Source: Mycolicibacterium monacense (GTDB lineage: Bacteria > Actinomycetota > Actinomycetes > Mycobacteriales > Mycobacteriaceae). Taken from it: 64,000 nt of DNA. The position numbers and the translations under genes were made by a program. Numbering within the stretch: the first letter of the stretch is position 1; each line of letters begins with the position of its first letter. Below are positions 8,652 to 17,657 of the stretch, piece by piece. Location of the stretch: the NCBI RefSeq assembly GCF_010731575.1, contig NZ_AP022617.1, positions 2,232,001 to 2,296,000 of the forward strand, given 5' to 3'. Under the pieces are notes generated by a model. The model did no database searches, was not told the DNA's origin, and saw only the letters and a program-made list of their open reading frames with translations.

Positions 8652-9845
8652 CTAGCCGACCATCACCGGCAGCCTCCCCCAGCCTCGCACGCTCGAGGTA
8701 TGGGCCATGGCCGCGTTGTCATAGTCGACTTCCCAGTCGGTCCAGCGCAGGAGAACCTCTTCGAGCGCGACCCTGGCCTGCATTCGAGCCAACGACGAGC
8801 CGAGACAGAAGTGCAGTCCCTGACCGAACGACAGGTGCGCCCCGGTGCGGTGGATGTCGAAGGTCTCGCCGTCGGGGTACTGCCGCTCATCCCGGTTGGC
8901 AGAACCGTTGAGCAGCAACATGATCGAACCCTCGGCGATCAGCTGCCCGTGGCATCGGGTGTCCCGGGCGACGTGCCGTGCCTGCACCGGAGACGGCGCC
9001 TGATAGCGCAGCACCTCCTCGATCGCCCGTGGGATCAAGGAGAAGTCGTCGACGAGTTCACGGCGCTGGTCGGGATGCTCGGCGAGGAGCTGACCGATGA
9101 ACCCGATGAGCCGCGTGGTCGTCTCGTTGCCTGCGCCGGCGATCATGCTGGTGTAGGTCAGGACTTCGACCCGCGTCAGTGGTCGGAGTCTGCCGTTCTC
9201 CTCGATCTCCGCATTGAGCAACTGGGTCATCAGGTCGTCGGACGGATGGTCGGCTCGCCATTCGATGTAGTCCGCGAACAGCTGATACGCGTTCTCGAAC
9301 GTGGCGGCAGACACCGACTGGAAACTGCCGTCCCTCAATCCGATCGCCGAATCGGTGTTGTCGCGAATCTGCTGCTGACCTTGTTCGGGAATGCCGAGTA
9401 GATAGCCGATCGTCCGCATCGGGATCAGCGCCCCGAAGTCGGTGATGAAGTCGAAACGCGAGGCGTCGGCGATGGAGTCGAGGGCGCGCACGCAGAATCG
9501 CCGGGTCAGCGGCTCGATGGCCCCCATCCGTCGAGGGGTGAAAACCTTGGAGAGCACGCGCCGATGGAGGTCGTGCAGTGGCGGGTCCTCGAACAGGATC
9601 ACCCCCGGCGGGACCTCAACACCGCTCATGATGACGTCGATCGTCGTACCGCGGCCGGACCGGTAGGTGTCCCAGTCGTGAAGTCCGTCGGCAACGTCTT
9701 CGTACCGACTCAATGCGTAGAAGTCGTACTTGTCGTTGTGGTAGAGCGGGGCTTCGTCCCTCATCCGCTTCCAGATCGGGTACGGATCGTCGTCGATGTC
9801 GAAATCGAAGGGGTCGTAATAAAGATCCGTGCTGGCTCCGGTCAT
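8652..9845 (-). CDS. Cytochrome P450
   Basis: A 397-residue soluble bacterial P450. The I-helix oxygen-binding motif AGAGNETT lies at residues 246-253-equivalent positions (just after MI), ExxR is in EEVLR (residues 276-280) and the heme-binding loop is FGQGLHFCLG with proximal Cys347. Length and motifs are complete. It needs ferredoxin and ferredoxin reductase, neither of which is adjacent. The downstream-facing order (LLM oxidoreductase, reductase, P450 on the minus strand, with short gaps) suggests one oxidative catabolic unit. The substrate is unknown. Confidence 0.93.
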   Translation of the reverse strand: MTGASTDLYYDPFDFDIDDDPYPIWKRMRDEAPLYHNDKYDFYALSRYEDVADGLHDWDTYRSGRGTTIDVIMSGVEVPPGVILFEDPPLHDLHRRVLSKVFTPRRMGAIEPLTRRFCVRALDSIADASRFDFITDFGALIPMRTIGYLLGIPEQGQQQIRDNTDSAIGLRDGSFQSVSAATFENAYQLFADYIEWRADHPSDDLMTQLLNAEIEENGRLRPLTRVEVLTYTSMIAGAGNETTTRLIGFIGQLLAEHPDQRRELVDDFSLIPRAIEEVLRYQAPSPVQARHVARDTRCHGQLIAEGSIMLLLNGSANRDERQYPDGETFDIHRTGAHLSFGQGLHFCLGSSLARMQARVALEEVLLRWTDWEVDYDNAAMAHTSSVRGWGRLPVMVG

Positions 9846-9867
9846 GTGCCGTCTCCTAGGGCGGTCG

Positions 9868-10941
9868 TCAGTCGAAAGCGTGGTGCGGCAGGGTGTTCGG
9901 CAGATCCAGCGAGCTCAGTAGGCCGGCCGGCGCCGCAACCACATACGGGATTGCATTGACGACCCGCATCGCGGTGGCCGCCATCGCGGCGTGACCCGCC
10001 GCCCGCCCCTCGGGCGCACCCACATTCATCGCACAGTGGATATCGGGGTCGCCGTCGATGTCGACGCGGTAGGTGGCGTCGAACTCGGATGCCAACCAGT
10101 GCGGCGCCACATCACGTGCCATCCGGATGATGTGCTCGACGACGATGGCTTCCCGGCCGTTGACCACACCCGCGGCCCTGGTGCTCACCGCGCCGCAGGT
10201 GCCTGCCTCGATGGTGCCGAATGCCACCTCGATATCCCGGTCGGTGACGCAGCGGTCGAGGGTGCCGCGAACCTCTTCCACCTCGACCCCCAGACCGGCT
10301 GCCATCAGGTGAATCGGTGCCCGCCAGGCTATCTCGATGAAACCCGGCGTCTTCAACAGCGGTTCGAAGTCCAGCGGACGGCCGAACCCCATGCCGTTCA
10401 TCATCACGTCGGCAACCGGATAGTGGTCGTTGAGCGAGACCTCCGTCACCGTCAGACACCGGATCTTCTTCGACTGTGTCGCGAGCAGCAGGGCCAGTTG
10501 ATCAGAGCCGAAGCCAGGGAAGATGCCGGAGGCGTAGAACGAGGCATTCCCCGCCTTCGCAGCCTCCTCCATTTGGTCGCGCCAGTCGGGTGAGTAATAG
10601 GCCGGCGGGTAGACCAGGCTGGTGGACGACGTCGATACGACGTTGATGCCCGCTGCGAGCAACTTCAGGTAGTCGGGCACCGCGCCGGCATCGCGTTGCG
10701 GTCCGCTCGCGGCGTACACCACGCAGTCGGGCGCCAAGGCGATCAGCTCATCCGCGTCGTTGGTGGCCGTCACCCCGATCGGACCTCCGCCGGCCAGTTC
10801 GCCCGCGTCCCTTCCCACCTTCTCGTCGGAGTGCACCCACACCCCGGCGAGTTCGAGATCGGGTCTGACCCGGATCGCGTCGATGGCGATCGAACCGACG
10901 CCGCCCGTCGACCAGACCACGACCCTCAGCGGTGATGTCAC
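9868..10941 (-). CDS. Dihydrodipicolinate-reductase-like NAD(P)-dependent oxidoreductase
   Basis: A 357-residue protein with an N-terminal Rossmann fold (VVVWSTGGVGSIAIDAI, residues 6-22) and the layout of the dihydrodipicolinate-reductase-like / 2,4-diaminopentanoate-dehydrogenase-like family common in mycobacteria. It is not DapB, which is shorter and has a different catalytic motif. It lies 22 bases upstream of the P450 gene and 15 bases downstream of the luciferase-like gene, so the three are probably co-transcribed. The actual substrate is unknown. Confidence 0.75.
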   Translation of the reverse strand: MTSPLRVVVWSTGGVGSIAIDAIRVRPDLELAGVWVHSDEKVGRDAGELAGGGPIGVTATNDADELIALAPDCVVYAASGPQRDAGAVPDYLKLLAAGINVVSTSSTSLVYPPAYYSPDWRDQMEEAAKAGNASFYASGIFPGFGSDQLALLLATQSKKIRCLTVTEVSLNDHYPVADVMMNGMGFGRPLDFEPLLKTPGFIEIAWRAPIHLMAAGLGVEVEEVRGTLDRCVTDRDIEVAFGTIEAGTCGAVSTRAAGVVNGREAIVVEHIIRMARDVAPHWLASEFDATYRVDIDGDPDIHCAMNVGAPEGRAAGHAAMAATAMRVVNAIPYVVAAPAGLLSSLDLPNTLPHHAFD

Positions 10942-10956
10942 GAATCCTCCTGTAGA

Positions 10957-11922
10957 TCAGGCACGCTCGGATGCCAGCGCGGCCCGCTCGAGATAGGGCC
11001 AGGCCACGTCGGTCGGCACGCCGCCGCATAGGGGCAGCAACGGCAGCGGTCTGCCGTCGCGGACGTAGGTGGCGGCCTCCTCGACGGTGAATATCCGGTA
11101 GGGGCCGCCGGCCTCCCTGAGTTCGGACACACTCCGCGCGGATGAGATACTCGCCACCGAGTCGCCGTGGCGGTAGGACGCCGCCGTCACCGCGTCATGG
11201 AGCAGGTACGGGCCCAACTCACCCCACGCCGCATCGACGTCGTCGGCGACGAAGACCGTCGTCGGTGCGCCCTCGATGGGGAACACGACGGCGCCGGGCT
11301 CGAAACCGTGAGCGCGGCATTCGGCTTCGTAGAACTCCCGCAGCCCCGGTGAGGCGACCTGGGACAGGAATCCGAGGCCGTGCCGAGCAGCGCGTCGAGC
11401 GGCGGCCCGACTGCCACCGGCGACGACCATGTGGGGCCCGCCCGGCGTGATGGGCGGCGGGGTCACGTGGACCAGCCGCCCGCCGAGGTCGATCGGATCC
11501 CCGCGCAACAGCAGTCGAAGCAGTGCCAGCGATTCCTCGGCCAACGCGCCGCGGGTCTTCATGTCGACACCGAAGTGGCGGTACTCCTCGGCGCGGTGGC
11601 CGATGCCGAACGCGTAAGAGACCCGGCCCTTGCTGATGATGTCGAGCACAGAGATCTCTTCGGCAAGGCGAACGGGATCCCAGAAGGTGATCGGTACGGC
11701 CGCCAAGAGGATCGCCAACTGCGTCGTCCGCGCCGCTATCGCGGAGGCGAGGAGCAGGGGCGCGGGCAGGTGATTGTCGTGGGCGCCGTGATGCTCGGAA
11801 AGCACCGCGACCACTGCGCCGCGGGTCTCGGACCACGCGCACATCTCGATCGCGGCGGCATACAGATCGGTGACCGGCGCCCCGCCCGTAGGTGCGCGCA
11901 TGTCGAACCGGAGAGTGAACAT
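10957..11922 (-). CDS. LLM-class flavin-dependent oxidoreductase
   Basis: About 321 residues with the luciferase-like TIM-barrel pattern: VAVLSEHHG near residue 45, the AARTTQLAILLAAVPITFWDPVRLAEE segment and FGIGHRAEEY. Such proteins use FMN or F420; in mycobacteria many are F420-dependent. The ATG at 11922 is chosen over a GTG two codons upstream (11928) because the family usually begins right at the first beta strand (MFTLRFDMR). It is first gene of the putative LLM-reductase-P450 unit. Confidence 0.8.
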   Translation of the reverse strand: MFTLRFDMRAPTGGAPVTDLYAAAIEMCAWSETRGAVVAVLSEHHGAHDNHLPAPLLLASAIAARTTQLAILLAAVPITFWDPVRLAEEISVLDIISKGRVSYAFGIGHRAEEYRHFGVDMKTRGALAEESLALLRLLLRGDPIDLGGRLVHVTPPPITPGGPHMVVAGGSRAAARRAARHGLGFLSQVASPGLREFYEAECRAHGFEPGAVVFPIEGAPTTVFVADDVDAAWGELGPYLLHDAVTAASYRHGDSVASISSARSVSELREAGGPYRIFTVEEAATYVRDGRPLPLLPLCGGVPTDVAWPYLERAALASERA

Positions 11923-12024
11923 CAACACCGGATCGAGATCGGACGGGTCACGCCGACCGACACTAACCTAAGATTTGTTCCCAGGTGGCTTTTGGCACCG
12001 AAAGACGCCGTCGACGGCGACGTC

Positions 12025-13506
12025 TCAGTCGGGGTCGGCCGCCGCCAGCCGGTGCACCTGGGAGCGGGTCGCCGGATACAGCTCGAGCCAGGTGCCGTAC
12101 AGGTCGTCGTAGAGCGCGCCGTTGCGCGGATCCGGTTCGATCTCGCGCGCCATCCGCGCCCAGTCGGTGTCCGGGTCCACGAGCCCGGTGCCGATGGCGG
12201 CGAGCAGGGCGTCGCCGTAGCTGGCGCCGATCGCCTGTTCCGGGACGAGTTGCGGGCGCCCGGTGATGTCGCTGATCGCCTGCGCCCACACCGGGCTGCG
12301 CAGCCCGCCGCCGACGGCCACCGTCCTGGCCGCGGAGTGGGCGTCGTCGAAACGCTCGAGGATCTGCCGGATACCGAACGAGATGCCCTCGTAGGCAGCA
12401 CGAAACAGATGTCCGCGGCCGTGGCGCAGCGTCAGTCCCACCACCACGCCCCGCGCCCGCGGGTCGAATACGGGAGTGCGCTCACCGGCGAGATACGGCA
12501 GCATCAGCAGCCCCTCGCTGCCGGGTGGCACCGCCGCGGCCTCGGCGGTCAGTTCGTCGAACGACGCCCCGCCCGTGGTGGCCTGGAGCCAGCCGATCAG
12601 GCTGCCCGCCGTCGACGTCCCGGCCGCCAGTGCGAGACTGCCGCGTTCGACTCCGGTGGTGGTCCACAGTGTCGGATCGCTGAAGTACTCGTCGATGACC
12701 TGGACGAGGAACATCGTCGAGCCGTACATCAGCATCTGATCGCCGGGTTGGCGCACCCCCACCGAGAACGCCTCCGAGTACGCGTCGATGGTGCCTGCGA
12801 CCACCGGGGTACCGGCCGGAACGCCGGTGGCCGCGGCCGCCTCGGCGGTGACGGTGCCCACGACGTCGCTCGGCCACACCAGGCGGGGCAGGGGCAGGTG
12901 CGCGCAGATGCGCCGCGCCCAGTCGTGGTTCCAGTCGAATCGGCGGGTGGCGTAGAGCGGATCGCATTGGCTCGCGGTGTGATGGTCGATGACGTACTCG
13001 CCGGTCAGCTTGGCGGCGATGTAGGAGTTCGAGCCGTACCAACCGGTGGCCCGGTCGAACACCTCGGGCTCGTGCCGGCGCACCCATTCGATCTTCGGGC
13101 CGACGGCCTGACTGGACAGCAGCGTGCCCGCCCGCTCGAGCAGGTTATCCTCGCCGAATTCTGCTGTCAGAGAATCTATTTCAGCAGTCGCGCGGGTGTC
13201 GATGCCGTACAGGATGGCCGGCCGCAGGGGTTGTAGCTGATCGTCGCAGAGCACCAGGCACGGCCCCACCCCGCTGACGCCCATCCCCGCGACCGATCCG
13301 CCGCTCGGCAGCTGCGCCATGAGGGCGGCGCTGATCTGGCACACCTCGCGCCACCACAGGTTCTCCGCGTCGGCCTCCGCCCAGCCCGGACGCGGCAGGC
13401 TCATGGCGTGGGCGATGGTCTCCGAGGCGATCACCGCACCGCTCAGGTCGACGAGTACGCCCTTGGTGCTCCCCGTTCCGATGTCGATACCGAGCAGCAG
13501 ATCCAC
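12025..13506 (-). CDS. FGGY-family carbohydrate kinase
   Basis: A 493-residue FGGY sugar kinase with two actin-like ATPase domains. The N-terminal phosphate loop LLGIDIGTGSTKGVLVD and the C-terminal AVGGGLRSPVWAQ adenosine motif are both present. The sugar cannot be assigned: it is near xylulokinase/ribulokinase-like members but differs clearly from the xylulokinase at 22125-23522. It is followed by a 100-base gap to the LLM gene and preceded by the thioesterase gene in the same direction. Confidence 0.82.
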   Translation of the reverse strand: MDLLLGIDIGTGSTKGVLVDLSGAVIASETIAHAMSLPRPGWAEADAENLWWREVCQISAALMAQLPSGGSVAGMGVSGVGPCLVLCDDQLQPLRPAILYGIDTRATAEIDSLTAEFGEDNLLERAGTLLSSQAVGPKIEWVRRHEPEVFDRATGWYGSNSYIAAKLTGEYVIDHHTASQCDPLYATRRFDWNHDWARRICAHLPLPRLVWPSDVVGTVTAEAAAATGVPAGTPVVAGTIDAYSEAFSVGVRQPGDQMLMYGSTMFLVQVIDEYFSDPTLWTTTGVERGSLALAAGTSTAGSLIGWLQATTGGASFDELTAEAAAVPPGSEGLLMLPYLAGERTPVFDPRARGVVVGLTLRHGRGHLFRAAYEGISFGIRQILERFDDAHSAARTVAVGGGLRSPVWAQAISDITGRPQLVPEQAIGASYGDALLAAIGTGLVDPDTDWARMAREIEPDPRNGALYDDLYGTWLELYPATRSQVHRLAAADPD

Positions 13507-13527
13507 GTGCCAAACCCTACGTGTGAG

Positions 13528-14340
13528 TCAGTGCGTCCTGGACGGAAAGGGGTCGTTGCCGAAGTCGATCTGCGCGGCCGGATTGCTGACCGCGGTCACC
13601 ATGCCGGAACCGAACGCCCCGGCCCCGTCGTAGAGGGTCGCGGTGCCGACCGAGATGCCGTCGGCCACCCAGTGCGAATCGGCCTGCACCCCGATCCACT
13701 CGCCGACCGGGAGGCGGGCGAGCGCGACGGTCAGGTCGCCGTTGATGTAGCCCACCCCCGCGGTACCCAGGTTGGTCACCAGGCTGGTGCCCTCGGCGGC
13801 CACCACCGCCCGCACGAACGGCGAGTTCTCGGAGCCTGCGACCACCTGGATCGAGCGGCTCCACGTGCGTTTGCGGGCGGTGTTCTGATGGTCGACGATC
13901 GCGTTGGTCCAGCCCGGCCCGTCGCTGCCGAGATGGATCATCCGTGACGGATCGACCGCGGGCGGGACCTCGAAATCCCCCGGGGCGATCCACTCCGTGC
14001 CGCGCGGCGCCTCGGCCCGCCGGTACTGCACCAGCGTGGCGCGGGCGACGGTGACGCCGTCCTGCACCAGTTCGCATTCGGAGTTCCGGACCCGCCTGCC
14101 GTCGCGAACGAGGTTGGTCTTGGTTGTGGTCGGCACGCCGCGCGCCGCCTTGAACAGGTCGACGGTCAGCCGGGTGGGCAGGAATCCGTCGCGGCCGTAC
14201 TCGCTCTCGAGCACCCGCGCGGCCAGACCGACGACTGCCGGTCCGTTGAGGTGGTCCTCGCCCCAGTGGCTCTGGGCGAACCGGGTCGGCAGATAGGCGC
14301 CGTCGTCGGCGCTTTCGAAGTGCGCGGGTGACTCACTCAC
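13528..14340 (-). CDS. Thioesterase family protein (double hotdog, TesB-like)
   Basis: A 270-residue acyl-CoA thioesterase-like protein. The first hotdog half carries HWGEDHLNGPAVVGLAARVLES and PTRLTVDLFKAA; the second carries TNLGTAGVGYINGDLTVALARLP and GVQADSHWVADGISVGTATLYD, where the aspartate/glutamine active-site positions of the TesB group would fall. It probably hydrolyses acyl-CoA esters. It lies 21 bases upstream of the FGGY kinase gene and divergent from the flavodoxin-like gene. A physiological link to either is not evident. Confidence 0.75.
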   Translation of the reverse strand: MSESPAHFESADDGAYLPTRFAQSHWGEDHLNGPAVVGLAARVLESEYGRDGFLPTRLTVDLFKAARGVPTTTKTNLVRDGRRVRNSECELVQDGVTVARATLVQYRRAEAPRGTEWIAPGDFEVPPAVDPSRMIHLGSDGPGWTNAIVDHQNTARKRTWSRSIQVVAGSENSPFVRAVVAAEGTSLVTNLGTAGVGYINGDLTVALARLPVGEWIGVQADSHWVADGISVGTATLYDGAGAFGSGMVTAVSNPAAQIDFGNDPFPSRTH

Positions 14341-14429
14341 TCCGGCATCGTCGCACAGGCAGTCGTGACGAGCCGGTGACGGCCACCGCGCTGTGATTCT
14401 GGCGGGGTTGCGGCGGGTAGTCGCCCGAC

Positions 14430-15059
14430 ATGACCACTGCTGAACAGAACCGGCCCCTGCGTGCGCTCGCCCTGACGTGCAGCCTCAAGCCCAGCCCGGC
14501 GCCGTCGAGTAGCTCCGTGATCGCCGACCAACTCCTCGAGCCGATGCGCAAGGCCGGTGTCGAGTGCGAGTCGGTGCGCTGCGTCGACCACAATCTGCTG
14601 CCCGGCGTGGAGGCCGATATGGGACCGGGTGACGAATGGCCGGCCATCCTGGAGAAGATCGTCGCCGCCGACATCCTCGTCATCGCCACCCCCACCTGGG
14701 TGGGGCACATGTCGAGTGTCGCGCAGCGGGTGCTCGAACGCCTCGACGCCGAGCTGTCCGAGACCGACGACGCCGGCCGGCCCCGTCAAGTCGGCAAGGT
14801 GGCGCTCGCGGCGGTCGTCGGCAACGAGGACGGCGCCCACAAGATCGTGGCCGACCTGTTCCAGGCGCTCAACGACATCGGCTTCACGATCGCGGCGCAG
14901 GGCTGCACGTACTGGAACGACGAGGCGATGGGCAGCCGCGATTTCAAGGACCTCGACGAGACACCCGAGGCCGTCGCCGGCACCACCGAATCCGCGGCCC
15001 GTAACGCCGTGCATCTGGCCCGGGTGCTGCGCGACAACCCGTATCCGGCGTACTCCTGA
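14430..15059 (+). CDS. Flavodoxin-like / NADPH-dependent FMN reductase family protein
   Basis: A 209-residue flavodoxin-fold protein. It has an N-terminal phosphate-binding loop (CSLKPSPAPSSSS), the ATPTWVGHMSSVAQRVLERLD segment that contacts the flavin, and a C-terminal half typical of WrbA/FMN-reductase-like proteins. It is convergent with the organosulfur operon (9-base gap) and could supply reduced flavin to the FMN-dependent monooxygenase at 18451-19824; that link is a guess from position only. No good Shine-Dalgarno is visible; the ATG is the first in frame. Confidence 0.78.
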   Translation: MTTAEQNRPLRALALTCSLKPSPAPSSSSVIADQLLEPMRKAGVECESVRCVDHNLLPGVEADMGPGDEWPAILEKIVAADILVIATPTWVGHMSSVAQRVLERLDAELSETDDAGRPRQVGKVALAAVVGNEDGAHKIVADLFQALNDIGFTIAAQGCTYWNDEAMGSRDFKDLDETPEAVAGTTESAARNAVHLARVLRDNPYPAYS

Positions 15060-15067
15060 GTTCCTCG

Positions 15068-15826
15068 CTACGCGACCCCGAGCGCATCGGAGATCGCGTC
15101 GTAGAGGCGGTGATAGTCGGCGGTGAACCGCAACTCGCGAATGTCGCGCGGCCGCTGCAGCGGCACTTCGAACTCCTCGACGATGCGCCCCGGTGACGGG
15201 CTCATCACCGCCACCCGGTCGGCCAGCAGCAGCGCTTCGTCGACATCGTGCGTCACGAAGATCACGGTGGTGCGCAGCCGTTCCCACAGCTGCAGGAAGT
15301 CTGCGCTGATCTCACGCCGGGTCAGCGCGTCGAGCGGGCCGAACGGTTCGTCCATCAGAAACACCGTGGGGTCCGAGGCCAGGGTGCGGGCGAGGGCGAC
15401 CCGTTTGCGCATGCCGCCCGACAGCTGCCGGGGTAGGTAGGCGCCGAACTCCGACAGGCCGACGAGGTCCAGCAGTTCGGCGATCCGCCCATCCTGCTCG
15501 CCGCGCCGCCCGCCGTCGATCTGCAGCGGCAGACGCACGTTCTCGATGACCGAACGCCACGGCAGCAACGCATCGTTCTGGAAGACCATGCCGACTCTGG
15601 CCGGCGACTCGCCGACCGGGGCGCCGCCGACCAGGACCTGTCCGGCGGTCGGTTCGACGAGCCCGGCGGCCGCTTTGAGCAGCGTCGACTTTCCGCACCC
15701 ACTCGGACCCACCAGCGCCAGGAACTCCCCCGAGGCGACGGTGAGGTCGGCGCGGTCGACGGCGAGCCGACGCCCGGTACGGGTGCGGTAGGAGATCTGG
15801 GTGCCGCGGTATTCGACTGCCGTCAC
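15068..15826 (-). CDS. ABC transporter ATP-binding protein (SsuB/TauB type)
   Basis: A 252-residue ABC ATPase of the nitrate/sulfonate/taurine importer family. Walker A is GPSGCGKST, the signature is LSGGMRKRVALARTL, Walker B is VFLMDEPFGPLDALTRR and the switch is FVTHDVDEAL. It is last gene of the five-gene operon, and its ATG overlaps the stop of the binding-protein gene (ATGA at 15823-15826). It energises uptake of the compound bound by the adjacent lipoprotein, probably a sulfonate or related organosulfur compound (inferred). Confidence 0.92.
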   Translation of the reverse strand: MTAVEYRGTQISYRTRTGRRLAVDRADLTVASGEFLALVGPSGCGKSTLLKAAAGLVEPTAGQVLVGGAPVGESPARVGMVFQNDALLPWRSVIENVRLPLQIDGGRRGEQDGRIAELLDLVGLSEFGAYLPRQLSGGMRKRVALARTLASDPTVFLMDEPFGPLDALTRREISADFLQLWERLRTTVIFVTHDVDEALLLADRVAVMSPSPGRIVEEFEVPLQRPRDIRELRFTADYHRLYDAISDALGVA

Positions 15827-16788
15827 GGCGATTCCAGCAGCGAGAAGTCGAATGCCTCGCCGAAGGCGGGTGCCTTGCCCTTGTCCACCTGCCCGACCTC
15901 CTCGAGCAGCGCCACGGTGTCGGCGTAGGTGGACTCGGGGACCACCAGACCCTCGGGTGCCTGTTCGAGCGTGGTCTCGACGACCTCTTCCAGGATGGTC
16001 CGGTCCAGCCCGGGCGCCTGCTTCTCGGCCACGGCGACCGCGGCGGGCAGATCACCGAGCGAACGTTCCTGGGTGGCGCGGGCGCCCTGTACGAACGCCG
16101 CCAGGGTGTCTCTGTGAGCGTCGGCCCAGGATTGCTTCGCGATCACCGCCAGCGCGATGTAGGGGAATTCCGGTTTCCAGGTCAGCTGGAACCTCCCCGA
16201 CTGGAGCATGGTCGTCAACGTGGGGTCGCTGACCATTCCCGCTGCGGCGCCGCCCTTTTCGATCGTCGCCTGCATGGTGGCGCCGGTACCGGCGCCGATC
16301 ACCCGGATGCTGTCGTAGTCGACGCCGGATTCGGCTGCCGCGCGTTGCAGTTCGGTGTCCGAGAGGCTGCCCGGTGCGGTGACCGCGACCGTCTTGCCCG
16401 CGAGTTCGGACACCTCCCGCACGGGTGACTCGCTGCCGCTGACCAACGAGTACGGCGGGGTGTGGCTGAGCACCGCGTAACCCTTCACGTCGAGTCCCTT
16501 GATGCGGTTGCGCACGACGTGCTCTCCCGCCCCGATGAAGGCGTCGATACTCCCACCGCTGAGCGCCTGCACTGCGTCCGAACCGCTGTCGAAGCACACC
16601 TGCTCGGCGTCGACCCCGTCGATCTCGCCCTCGTCGATGGTCAGGGCGGCCAGGCTGATGCCACCGCACACGATGCCCACCTTCAGCGCGGCGGTGTCAC
16701 CGCCGCCTCCACTGCCGGAGCAGCCCGCGCTCACTGCGATGGTGACGGCCAGCACGGCGGTCAGACGCCGGAAGTTGCTCGAAGACAT
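15823..16788 (-). CDS. ABC transporter substrate-binding lipoprotein (NMT1/SsuA-like)
   Basis: A 321-residue periplasmic-binding lipoprotein. The signal peptide ends in VSAGC (lipidated Cys23) and a glycine-rich tether precedes an NMT1/SsuA-type fold (AGKTVAVTAPGSLSD, IGAGTGATMQATIEKGGAAAGMVSD). The ATG is preceded by AAAGGAA. The ligand is not identifiable from sequence. Context (rhodanese, DszA-like monooxygenase, Cys leader peptide) points to an organosulfur compound. The start is 29 bases downstream of the permease stop. Confidence 0.87.
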   Translation of the reverse strand: MSSSNFRRLTAVLAVTIAVSAGCSGSGGGGDTAALKVGIVCGGISLAALTIDEGEIDGVDAEQVCFDSGSDAVQALSGGSIDAFIGAGEHVVRNRIKGLDVKGYAVLSHTPPYSLVSGSESPVREVSELAGKTVAVTAPGSLSDTELQRAAAESGVDYDSIRVIGAGTGATMQATIEKGGAAAGMVSDPTLTTMLQSGRFQLTWKPEFPYIALAVIAKQSWADAHRDTLAAFVQGARATQERSLGDLPAAVAVAEKQAPGLDRTILEEVVETTLEQAPEGLVVPESTYADTVALLEEVGQVDKGKAPAFGEAFDFSLLESP

Positions 16789-16817
16789 TGGGGTTCCTTT
16801 CTGGGTGGGCACAGCAC

Positions 16818-17657
16818 CTAGCGCGGCGCGACGCGGCGTTCGATGCGTTTGAGAAGTTGTTCGAGCGCGATGGCGACCACGGTGATGACCGCCAGGCCGG
16901 CGAACACCCCGGTGACGTCGAGCAGGTTCGACGAATATTTGATGTAGTAGCCGAGACCCTGGCTCGCCGCGATCAGCTCGGCGATCACCGCTCCGATGAG
17001 CGCGATCCCGATGGACAGCCGTAGACCGGTGATCAGCCACGGCACCAGCGACGGCACCACGATCCAGCGCAGGGTCTGAAGCCGACTGGCGCGCAACGAC
17101 TTCGCGACGTCCAGCAGATCCCGATCGATTTCCTGCACGCCCTGGTAGACGTTGTAGAACACGACGAAGACCACCATCGTCACGACCATCGTGACCTTGG
17201 AGATCAGTCCGACGCCGAACCAGATGATGAACAGCGGTGCGAGCACAACACGCGGCAGGCTGTACAGCGCCATCATGTACGGCAGCAGCCACCCGCCCAG
17301 GATTGTCGAGAAGCCGAGCGCCACCCCGAGTACCGCCCCCAGCGGTACGCCGATGAGCAGTCCGAGCGCCACCTCGAGGAGAGTCTGGGTCAGATGTGGC
17401 CACAGCTCACCGGTGCGGATCAGCGAGCCGAGCCGCTCGAGGACCGCAGCGGGGGAAGAGACGTAGAACGCGGGAATCAGCCGCTCCGACGACAGCTGCC
17501 AGCCGCCCACGAACAGCACCGCGATCGCGATCCGGCCGAGCGTCACGATCCGCCGCAGGCGCTGGGCGTCCCGCCGGTCCGACCGCGTCAATGCGTCGTC
17601 GGTCTCTGCCGTCCCGCGGGACAGCCGGGTGCGGGCACGGCCCCGGGTCTCGGTCAT
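16818..17657 (-). CDS. ABC transporter permease (SsuC/TauC type)
   Basis: A 279-residue inner-membrane permease with about six transmembrane helices. It begins with a charged N-terminal tail and IAIAVLFVGGWQLSSE, and carries the EAA loop region (DVAKSLRASRLQTLRWIVVPSLVPWLITGLR) that docks the ATPase. It belongs to the nitrate/sulfonate importer family. Its ATG overlaps the stop of the rhodanese gene by four bases. Confidence 0.9.
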   Translation of the reverse strand: MTETRGRARTRLSRGTAETDDALTRSDRRDAQRLRRIVTLGRIAIAVLFVGGWQLSSERLIPAFYVSSPAAVLERLGSLIRTGELWPHLTQTLLEVALGLLIGVPLGAVLGVALGFSTILGGWLLPYMMALYSLPRVVLAPLFIIWFGVGLISKVTMVVTMVVFVVFYNVYQGVQEIDRDLLDVAKSLRASRLQTLRWIVVPSLVPWLITGLRLSIGIALIGAVIAELIAASQGLGYYIKYSSNLLDVTGVFAGLAVITVVAIALEQLLKRIERRVAPR